64,000 bases of DNA from Mytilus californianus (Eukaryota > Mollusca > Bivalvia > Mytilida > Mytilidae). The notes under the pieces are model-generated. The model made no database searches, was not told the DNA's origin, and saw only the letters and a list, made by a program, of their open reading frames with translations. Location: positions 80,071,955 through 80,135,954 of the forward strand of contig NW_026262581.1 in NCBI RefSeq assembly GCF_021869535.1, in the 5' to 3' direction. The position numbers and the translations under genes are program-made. This document shows positions 42,601-54,600 of the stretch, piece by piece (within the stretch, counting starts at the first letter, position 1; each line of letters begins with the position of its first letter).

Positions 42601-45600
42601 GGTACCAACAGTTAAGGAATTAGGGGCCAAAAAGGGGCCAAAAATAAGCATTTTCTAGTTTCCAGACAATAACTGTGGAACGGTGTATGGATTTCTCTGC
42701 AATTATACTACAAGTTTCCATACCACAAAGGGATGGTTAGGATTTGCTTTGGGGGGTTATGGCTCAAACCGTTTAAGAATTAGGGGCAAAAAAGGGGGAA
42801 AAACAAGGTTGTCCTGGTTAATGGACAAATACTTTAGTACAAAACATAATTTAAAGCAGTGTAAGGGAGATAAATCAAATACATCATTGAAATTATCTCC
42901 CTTACACTGCTTTTAAATTATGTATAAAGTAATGGTTAATGAACAATTAAGATAATTTAAAACAGTGTAAGGGAGGTAATCCAAATACAACTTTTGGTTA
43001 CTTCCCTTACACTGCTTTTAAATTATGTTTAAAGAAATGCATATTTATAAAGGAAGACCAGTAAAAATATCTGCAAATGTTGCATCTTTTTTTTTTAACA
43101 ACAAAATCCATATGAAAGATTTGACACTATATTTTAAATTCTATTATAAAATAGATTAAGTTAGCACTATGGTAAATTTAAATGGGTAATTATGGTTGCA
43201 AACTCAATTGGAAATTTGAATTGAGATTATGACCATATCTTGAGGGAAAGAATTTTTTGGGGGAAAAAAAGGGGGGGGGGTTAAAGAAATTGTGGGGGGT
43301 CAATTTTTTCTCATTTCAGATTTCAGAAATTAAAAAGAATTATTCTTCAAATATTATTTTTTTTTCAAATTTCAAATATTGAAAAATTTCAAGAAGTAAT
43401 CTTTAATTGGACAGTATTGGGCATTAGATTTGTAAAATCTTCGACCACATTTATTTATTTGTTATGCTGAATCTAACCGTGTATTTAGATTTTTAATTTT
43501 GGGTCCAGTTTTCAAATTGGTCTACATTAAGGTCCAAAGGGTCCAAAATTAAACTTTGTTTGATTTTAACAAAAATTGAATATATGGGGTTCTTTGATAT
43601 GCTGAATCTAAACATGTATTTAGATTTTTGATTTTTGGCCCAGTTTTCAAGTTGGTCCAAATTGGGGTCCAAAATTAAACTTTGTTTGATTTCAACAAAA
43701 ATTGAATATATGGGGTTCTTTGATATGCTGAATCTAACCATGTATTTAGATTTTTTATTTGTGGAACCTGCTATCAAATTGGGTCATATTGAGGTCCAAA
43801 GGGTCCAAAATTAAACTTTGTTTGATTTCAACAAAAATTGAATATATGGGGTTCTTTGATATGCTGAATCTAACCATGTATTTTGATTTTTGGGCCCCGT
43901 TATCAACTTTGTCCACATTGAGGTCAAAAGGGTCCAAAATTAAACTTAGTTTGATTTTAACAAAAATTAAATTCTTGGGGTTCTTTGATATGCTGAATCT
44001 AAACATGTGTTTAGATTTTTGATAATGGGCCCAGTTTTCAAGTTGGTTCAAGTTGGGGTCCAAAATTAAACTTTGTTTGATTTCAACAAAAATTAAATAT
44101 ATGGGGTTCTTTGATATGCTGAATCTAAACATGTATTTCGATTTTAGATTTTTGGTCCAGTTTTCAAGTTGGTCCAAATTGGGGTCCAAAATTAAACTTT
44201 GTTTGATTTCAACAAAAATTGAATATATGGGGTTCTTTGATATGCTGAATCTTACCATGTATTTAGATTTTTTATTTGTGGGCCCGCTATCAAATTGGTT
44301 CATATTGAGGTCAAAAGGGTCCAAATTTAAACTTTGTTTGATTTCATCAAAAATTGAATTCTTGGGGTTCTTTGATATGCCAAATCTAACCGTGTTTTTA
44401 GATTTTTAATTTTGGGTCCCATTTTTAAATTGGTCTACATTAAGGTCCAAAGGGTCCAAAATTAAACTTAGTTTGATTTTAACAAAAATTGAATTCTTGG
44501 GGTACTTTGATATGCTGAATCTAAACATATGTTTAGATTTTTGATTATGAGGGAATTGCATAAACTAAAATATGGGCGTCTCCTGCGATGCCTATATCAC
44601 CCGCCATGCGCACTCAGTCAAAATGTCACAACCGGTTAAACTATAGATCAGACGGCTACAGTTTTCAAGTTTGTCCAAGTTGGGGTCCAAAATTAAACTT
44701 TGTTTGATTTAAAAAAAAATTGAATATATGGGGTTCTTTGATATGCTGAATCTAACCATGTATTTTGATTTTGGACATTGGACCATAATAGGTAAATTAA
44801 AAAAATTGAAGTTCTTAGACCACATTCTCTCTGTGTCAGAAACCTATGCTGTGTCAAATATTTAATCACAATCCAAATTCAGAGCTGTATCAAGCTTGAA
44901 TGTTGTGTCCATACTTGCCCCAACTGTTCAGGGTTCGACCACTGCGGTCGTATCAAGCTGCGCCCAGCGAAGCATTTTATTATGTTTTGACACTGGCTCA
45001 TTATTAATGGCACAAAGCTATATTAACTCAAATCTGTGAGTTGCATATCATCATGACCTTCATTTGACATTGACCTTTGACCTCAAGGTCATAATATTTT
45101 TTTTACATTTTTTGTACAGAACAAAACTTTTATATCCTTTACATAGACTTCTAGAGATGAAGTGTAGACAATAGTCCACCAAAACAATGCCAATTGGTTT
45201 GTGTCTGTCTGAATTGTCATCAGTATTGCTTTAGAAATATGCACCAGTTTAAAGGCAGGGGATATTGATACTCTGTAACAATGTTGTTAAGGCCCACCCA
45301 CTAGTTGGCAGTGCCATAGTGTAATCACTGTCTGTCAATCTGTCAGCAATTCGATTAAAATTGCCTTGACTGATTTCAATAATTTGTATGATTAAAAATC
45401 ATTTAAAGGAAGGTCCATTTTGAAAAACTTAAAATAAGAAAATGTGATACAAACTAAATTTTTGTTAAGAAATCAAAATTTTTTGAAAAAACATATTTTT
45501 TTTATGAAAATCAATACATTTAATATTGGAAAATTGGAAAAGAAACTGTTGTAAACGTGGTAAAGACTTAGCTTTTGTTAAAAAAAATCACAAATATTGA

Positions 45601-48600
45601 GAAACACCTTTTTGTGCTAGGATTTCAATTAAATTGAAATATACAAAAGTAATATTTTGTAGTTGTACTGTTGTATTTCAAGTTGATTCCTGGTGTCAAA
45701 TTTGTGATAAATCTTAGTGTTTGTTGAAAAGTGGGTCTTGCTGACATAATCCCATTTCAGTTTTCTAGTTGACTACTATTTTAACTTTCATGAATGTGTA
45801 TTTCAGAAACTTAGTCACCATAGGGGCAATAAAGGTCAATAATCATGATAATACCCACTTTTTATGCTATGGTTTCAGTCTCATACAACCTTGTGCTTGC
45901 CCAAACTGTTTTATCTTTTGTCACTGTTGTTAAGATGATGATGGATTGTTGTTTAATCTCCAGTGGCAAATTAAATGCATATTCAGGAAGAGAACATGTT
46001 AATGCAATATGAATATGAACCCTGCTTTGTACAATTGACATGCTTAGCCCGAGTTTTAATGTACTATTTCACAGTCCTTAAGAAGACATGTCGCCCTACC
46101 CAGACACATTATTCTAACTCTAAGTTAACAAGTCTTTGCTCTTAGTCCTTAGTGGCCAGTGTCAGTGTGTGCTTAGCAGACAATTAGCATTAATTTTAAG
46201 TCTTTTGTTATAGGCCCAGTTGTGGTTTGAAACAAACATCATCCCTTACTTGAGGTGAGCACATGACCATGTGGCCACTGAGGTAGTTTCTTTTGACAAT
46301 GAATTATGATACTTGGCTTGAAGGTGTACAACCATAAGACATTGTATCACTTATCATCATGACCTTCACATGACCTTGATCTTTCACTGCAAAGTCAAAT
46401 AATTGGTTTTTTTTTATCCGTGTATTGGACAAACTTTTTTATCATTTGAAATCTGGGTCATAGTTGCATCATTTCTGTGATATATTGTGCATCTGAAGAT
46501 GACCTCTGACCTTGTCATTTGACTTCAAGGTCAAATTATTTTATTTTAGAAACATTTTCATGGCCACCCAAAAACCATATACATTCTTGTTTGCCATAGC
46601 ATGACCTTTTCTAACACCTAAGGGATTGGCCCATTGGGCCATGCCCCACCTCTCATACAATAAATTAATAAGTATCTTACCCTTTAACCAGATACTCTTA
46701 GTTGTCATGATGAAACCTTTCCAGTGCACCATAGGGTTTTGTTCCCGGGGGTCTGTGTTCTCAGTATTTTCAAATAGCGCCATGAGATTTGAAAATTGTG
46801 GCACCAGATTTATAATACATTATATTATAAAGCATATATACATTCAGATGGCACATGGTGCTTGAAGGCCTTGGGGAGACCACTGCATTCATGTCCAACC
46901 CCTTATATCTTAGATTGTTAAAAGAATAAAAAAAGTTCAGATTCTCATTCCTCAACCATACATATTATGATTTGTCATAATAAGACCTTTCCAATTCACC
47001 TTGGTTTGTTTTCCTGGGGTTCATGCCCTGTCCTCTTTTAATAGAAATTGTTGAATATATCAAAAACTGTTTAAATACCCACCCCTTAACCATTTATCAT
47101 CTTTTTAATAAATGCTTTAACAATTTCTTTCCAATACTTAACATTACTGGAGTCAGACTTCTATAGATGAAGGGGAGATATTAGTTTTGGTCCACTAATT
47201 CCCTATAGAATATACTGAGAGATATTTCAGAGTTAATCATCCACATCCACCAGCATTCACTGTGAAAATTTACAACCAAGAGGGATTTTTTAGAGAATCA
47301 CTTTGTGTGTACTGTATATAATGACTGCATGTACCACTAAATCAAATGAATACATTTGATGTGCTACCAAAAAAATGTAAATGAAGAAAGTAATGTGAGG
47401 ATGTATGCAGCAGCAAACAAGTTATTAAATTATTCTATGTTGCATATTTTGATGAGCAGAATTGATTTTCTTTATTGATAGAAATCAGGCATATTGACAT
47501 TTCTATTTAACAATCTATTGGTAAAAATCAGCAATGATTGCTGCACTTATAAAGCTTAAAGAATAAATAATCAATAATTTTGTTTTTCTGACGATTCCAC
47601 CACATAAAGTATTATGATCAATAAAGTTTCTCATTGAAAGTAGATACGGCTGACTCAGTTGTTTTCTTGGATAACAAAATGAACCATCTGGTCAATATAT
47701 AACTGTTTAGGATGGCTAGTTCTGTAGAAAAGGTTTCTCGGTAAGTCCTAAGAATTTGATCATGCATTCAGGATTCCTTTACCATTTTCATACTTTTATT
47801 ATTTTGAATATATTGTTAATGATATTCTAGCCAATACAATAAAAACATATGTTTTTAAACATTTCAAGGTTTTGGTATAAAGTTTTATTTACCATTGTCC
47901 TGACGAGATAGAATAAATATTTCAGTCGGTAAAAATTATAGATCAATTGGAGTTGCTCATACTATTATGTGGAACCATCTGTCACTATATATTAAGCATG
48001 CAATTTTCTAAGATTTTCAATAAAGAATTGCACAACCTTTCCTTTTCAGATCAAAATTAGATCTATCAGATGCTATAGATCAGACCAGTACAGCTCTCAA
48101 ACTTTTTCTCAACAACAAGTTCACAGATGCCAAAGCTAGGATGGAACCTGGGTTTGTTACAAGCTTTTCAAAACACGATTTCTTATTATATTACTACCAA
48201 CAGAGAATCTTACAGAAGAGAATTTGATCTTTTTATTAAAATGAACTTTGGAATTTAAGAAGGGCATCTGATCATATTAACTGGGTTTTTGTCTCGCCTT
48301 GACAGAGTCAAAAAGCGAGACATAGGTATGCTGTTTCCAGCGACGGCGGCGTCAACAATGTATTAGTTTGTGATTAGGTCTAGTTCATGGTGAACCACTA
48401 ATGGAATGTCAATGATATTTAGTATGCAGTTGTATTAGCATTGGCACATCTCATTACCATGGAGATTATTTGGCCCCGCCCCCTCAGTCAAGGTCTATTG
48501 ACTTTGAAACTTTTCATAGTTTACATGTATTAGTTTGTGATTAGGTCAATTTATGGGGAACCACTAGTGTTAGGTCAATGATATTTGGTATGCAGTTGTA

Positions 48601-51600
48601 TAAGCATTGGCATATCTCATTTCCATGGAGATTATATGGCTCCGCCCCCTTAGTCATGGTCTATAGACTGAAAATTTTGCTAAGTTAACATGTATTAGTT
48701 TGTGATTAGGTCAGTTCAAGGGGAACCATTAGTGGTATGCCAATGTTAATTGGTGTTCAGTTGTATAAGCATTAGCACATCTCATTTCCATGGAGAATAT
48801 TTGGCCCCGCCTCCTCACTCATGGTCTATTTACTTTGAAACTTTTGCTTAGTTTATATGTATTAGTTTGTGATTAGATCAGTTTAAGATGAACTGCTAAT
48901 GTTAAGTCAATGATATTTGGTATGCAAATTTATTGGCATTTGCAAGTAAGTGTCCATGGAGATTATATAGCCCCACCCCTGATCATGGTTCATTGACTTT
49001 GAAACTTTTACATAGTTTACAAGTTAATGTTTGTGTTTAGGTTTGTTTAAAGGGAACGACTTATAATAAGTCAATGGTATTTGGTATGCAGTTGTATTAG
49101 CATTGGCACATCTCATTCCATGGAGATTGTTTAGCCATGTACCTTCAGTCATGGTTCATCGACTTTGAATATTTACATAACTCACATGTTAAAGTATTGC
49201 TATTTTGATTTCAACATTTGCATTATCAAAATTACAAAAAGGCGAGACATATCTCTGTGATAACAGTTTATTTTTAACTTAATATGATATTACACAATGA
49301 TTTTGCTTAATTTTTCAAATGTTTTTTTCATAAATACAATTGGCATTTTGTGCACATGAATTTCTTAGCATTCCTTTTGTTATTTGTCTGTGTTAAATGA
49401 TTGAACATAGTTAAAATTCTGAGGAAAGTGTATTTATATGGAGATTTTATAAGAGCTGCAGGGTAAAGATAGATGTAATTTGAATTTTCATATAAACATG
49501 TATATTAATAATCTTCAATAATTATACAGATTATGTCAACAGAATGTTAGAATCTCAATTTAGAAGTTTATTTATCCAATATTATCTGGCACAATGTTTT
49601 TTTGAAAGACTTGTTCAGCTTATATTCCACCTTTGAGGAGTTAATTGATTTTAAAGTTATTTTGTAGGTCAAGCAGCAGTATGTATCATGCCCTGGGATA
49701 CGGGACCATACTTTACATTCAGGCTGTCATGACATTTGACATGGTAATAATCAGTTATTGGTTTTTTTATGTGTAAAAGGCAGAAGTAATAATGATATAA
49801 GAATATGGCTAATTACCATACTTCGATTAAAATTATATTTTCAAAGTAAGGGAAACATTCTATATGTCGTGAGAAGAACAGAAAAAAATATTTTACTTAC
49901 ACAAAATGATGAACGAGCTTACTAAGTTTGTGATGGCTGCTGCATCTCTTGCTGTGACTCACTATTGAAAACTTCATCCTGGCCATAATGTAATAATTTT
50001 TTAGTAGATATTGTGAAAAGTAAACAATTATAGGTCAAAGTACGGCCTTCTACATGGAGCCTTGGCTCACACGGAACAGCAAGCTATAAAGGGCCCCAAA
50101 ATACATGTTAAAAATTATGTTTTTCCAATTTTTTAGACTGATATTGAGGCAGCTATTCAGGCACTGAAGAAGTCATTGCATGTTTGTGATCGACACAGGC
50201 GTAAATATTCATTCACTGAAACCATAACACGTTCTGGAATTAAGACATCTCAACTTAAAGAAGGTAACACTAAATGGTATTTTAGATGTTTTATTGTATT
50301 GAAGCATTTGCAGCAAGGTGTTTTGGGATGAATATACCAATTTATTATAAAGCAGAAGGATATTGTCTTTAAAACATTAATTTATAGTATAGCTGTATGA
50401 TTTATTAATTAATAGTTGGTGGCTACTAAATGTCCAGTGCCAACATAAGACATGCATATTCATGACAATAACAGATATACTAGACTTACTCTGCTGCAAG
50501 TCATATCAATCCATACTCAGAGACATTATTCTGACTCCAAGTCAACCAGTCTTTGATTTTATTCCTTAATGGCCCATGCTTGCAAAGAAGAGCAAATACC
50601 AATTTTAAAGTCTTTGATCGGGGATCAAACCTGCAACCATCTGCAATTAAAGCAAGCAGGCTACAAATTATTTCTTCGGGATATTTTATGTTGCAATACA
50701 ATAATACTTGTTATTCCATATTGATAAAAATTTAGTAGGTTTTTCTATATGAATTGGAATTTGAATAAATAAGCATATTCACCTGTGGAAAAAGTATATT
50801 CACCACACAAAATGTCGCGTGCGTTTACGTGTATAATTATGTCAAAATCATTTAACGTACAATTGGTTTTAGTAAATAAATGTCATTACATACATTTTAT
50901 CTCAGAACTCTCTCAGAATATGGAACAAAACAATTACTGTCTTTTGTTTTTGTAAATATGTGGTTTTATTGACTTTTGAAAAACTTCAGTTTTTTCAAAA
51001 GTCAATAAAACCACATATTTACCTCATCAAAAGACAGTAGTTGTATAATATTCTCTATTGGACACAGTATTAACAAATTCCATTAATGAGGGGGGGGGGG
51101 GGGGGGTGGGCGAGAGGGGGTCTCATCCCGATTTCCTGGTTTTGATATCAGAAAATCCCGAAATCCCGGACACATTTTGTTAAAAATCCCGATCCGGATA
51201 AATTTGTTCCCCAATTTTAAAGTTTAAAGTTTCAATGCTTACGATTTAAGCGTCTCGGGTATGATTGATGTTTAAAGTCTTTCAGCGTAACCAATCCGAA
51301 TATGTATTATCAATATTACCGTGACGTCAAGCTGCATATAAGCATTTTTGTTCTCATAAATCTTCAGTAGCCAGTCAGAAAATTGGCCAAATTCCAGTTC
51401 ATGTCAATACAAGAACCTATATGACAAGCACTGGAATCGTTTTGTAACGGAGAGAAATTTGAATCTATTGAGTCACCATTCGAAAAACCACTGAACCAAG
51501 GATCAACCAAGTTACAGACATAAACAGAACTACAAATGTCACTTGAGAGATTTATAAAGTAGTCGAAACGCTGCTTTACATCATGTATAAAATTTAAAAA

Positions 51601-54600
51601 AATACCAGATTTTAAGACACTTGTTAGGATAAATGATTATGGTTAGGGCTGTATGCAACTACACAACTGATCACCAACAAGAAGCTGATCGACCGACCTT
51701 GGGAAAATCAATAATGATGAATAATGGGTCAATTTTCTAGTAGTGATTGACAGGTATGAATTAATGTTGAGGCTCTTGTGGGGACACAATTTAGAAAAGT
51801 AGAAAGTTAAGCTTATTTTATGTAGAAAACATGTTTTAAAAATAAAAATAATCAAGATAGTCCGTGACTTTAATAATTTTTTGAAATTTCTTTTTTTTTT
51901 GGTCCATTAGACAGTCAAAATTCTACTTTGTCAAAATTATCTCCCCATTACGCCAGTTCATTTTTACAATTTAGCTCTTGAAAACCGATAAATTTATCCG
52001 CATAGCACCATTACGATCCTTATATGCCAGTTGTATTTTAAAAGACAAATGTATCTACTAGCTAACAAGCACCAGTTAATGTACTTGTCTGCATTCAGTC
52101 AACTTAAAACTATTGTCTGATCGGTTGTAAGCTGGAATTTTCAAAAATTCATAAACATTTAAAAAAATTCTAATTCAATAATTCATGGAAGGGCAGACTA
52201 AAACTTTTCAGTGGTTGAAGACTATAAACCCTAGATATCACACACAAAAAATGAATTTTTTTCGAAGATATGCATTTTTAAGATCCAACTTAAAAGTCTG
52301 TCGTCAAGTACTTTTAGTAAAAATTTGCTATTCGAACACACCTACTCTGCTTTTATGATTCATTAGAAAGGTATTTCACTTGACCTATATATTTAATTTT
52401 TTTTGGTACTGTGAATTTTCGATGTTTTAAAGTCAACCTGTAGCCTTGATATATAAAAATGATAGAATCTGAAGCGAGATGATGTATCAAATACTTTTGC
52501 TTTTTACGTTTTCAAGACAAAATATTCAACTCAAACACGCCCTAACATAAAAAGGTGCACTCGATTTTCTCTTTTCGATGCAATTGTTACCCATTTTTTG
52601 GAATTTTTTCTTGAGTCACATAATGGAAGGGCAGAAACGAAAATTAAGGAACAAATAGATTGATATGTTCTCCGTCCGTGGTAATTTTTTTTGAAAAATC
52701 GGAGGTTATGCATTTTTTAGATCCAACTTAATAGACACCCATGTCGTCGACTTGATATTTAATTTTTCTGCTTAATTATGTAATAGATAAATTGAAAACT
52801 TATGCAAATTGTGTTTTTATGATAAAATATTTCGTAATTTAGCAAAAAACTGTCATTTTATTTGTTTCTATTAACTTTTAAAATTGTGTTACTACAGTAA
52901 ACATTACAGTAAGCATTTATCGCCTTCTCTAACAAAGAGCTTCGATTCTTTTGTTCTATTTCATCTGGGTTTCCGCCTGTAGAGATTTCAAAATGTACAG
53001 TAATAGTGCTACAAATAATCTACTCTGTTTCTAGATGCGTTTCAGGCTGATTGAAGTATAATGAAAATTGCACTTTTATCTGTCCAAGGTACAGTTTTTT
53101 GTCAATCCCGTTATATTTCAACATAAAAATCCCGATTTCCCGTGGCTAAAAACGTGGCTTTCCCGTATCCCGATTTTTATCTATCCCGAATTCCCGATCT
53201 TTAAACAAGGCAATCCTGATTTCCCGTTTCTAAAATTCGGCCGATCCCGGCGTCCCGAAAATGGTCTCACCCCCCCCCCTCATTAATAATCCTTTTTGAT
53301 TGTTTATAAAATAATAATGTATTTTTTAACAGAAAACAATGTCATGAATGTCATTTTGTGTTGCATGTTGTTTAACAATCACATTATTTTTTTATTACAT
53401 TTTTGAAATCATTACCCAAAATGCTATAGATTATTAATCCCAAATTTGTGAAAATCTTTTTTATTAATGGATTTTATTTCAGATGAAATCCATGCAGAGC
53501 TATGTTATGCTGAATGTTTACTTCTGAGAGCACTGTTGACCTTTGTACAAGATGAGAATCTCATCAGTTTTGTTAAAGGAGGGTTGAAAATTAGAGAATG
53601 TTATAAAGTTTACAAGTAAGTACCTGGCAAAAATGACAAAAGGATGAATTGTTGACATCACAGCAAACCATACATACATAACTGGCTCAGAAATTGGAAA
53701 TGAAAACAATAAGACAGTCTAGTTATTTGGTATTTTAGTGTTGTTGGGTTACTGTTTATTGACATAAACCTCATTTCTCTTTTATTAATTACGGAGAAAA
53801 TGTATAATTAAGAAAAAACACACTGGTTGATTAATGTATGCTTACTGTGAAAAGAAGCATTTTTAATAACACTACTTAAAATTGTAACCATAGTGTAAAA
53901 ATATAGAACAGTTTTCATACACACAGCACATCCAAGACAAAATGACAAAAAAAGAAACATGGTAATCATACTAGTGCTGTAAAAGCCTATTATGAATTAC
54001 TTAAAAAAAAGATGGATATATGTAATATTTGAATGAAATCTTTCAAGGAAAGTTGAACGTAGGTTTAAAGAATCAATAACTGTATTCATATTGAAATTAA
54101 GAATATTTACCTTTTCCATCATGTCTATTGCGAAAAAAATCAGAAAACTTCTTTTCTTTAAAAAATGCTACAAATTTGATTGTGACCATTAAAGGTATAT
54201 ATAAATGTTCATTGGGTATTGATAAATTAAAAATAGACTATTTCATGATGATATGCTGGCATGTGAAAACTGCAATGCAATGGATGGCAAAGTTGTCCAA
54301 TTTCACGAGAAAATTTTGATACACGCAACCATCTGTTTTTGTAGGCAAATGTCGCATCTTGCCATCCCAAATAGTATGTGAGCATGCTTGTATATTATTG
54401 TATGAAAGTGTCTACTTTTTATGTTCTTGATTTTTTTATACAGGGAATGTAATAAAATTTTACTGAAGAGAAATTTTGCAGATGAGAAACAGAAACTCCA
54501 TTTTGAGAGTGGTGTGCTAATGGGAGTTGGTGCTTTTAACTTGGTATGATGATACTTTTTTTTTTTATTTATAAAACACAGTACATGTAGTATAATTTAC

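Larger units (their letters stand above)
42440..44985 (+). mobile_element. TATACGACC-family element carrying a second array
   Basis: Head TTTTATACGACCGCAAAAAA, spacer, about two 160-bp units to 42830, two AGCAGTGTAAGGGAG hairpins, a G-run (43258-43281), then a second, unrelated array (43440-44780), then the usual tail (44800-44985) ending AGCTGCGCCCAGCGAAGCA. It is the longest version of the module set. Confidence 0.85.

Noticed and set aside
43493..44409. Long open frames on both strands with repeated peptides (for example FSISKNPIYSIFVEIKQSLI)
   Set aside because: They follow the 126-136-bp tandem array, are open on both strands at once and have no start context, introns or similarity to a family. 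This is a by-product of unit lengths divisible by three.
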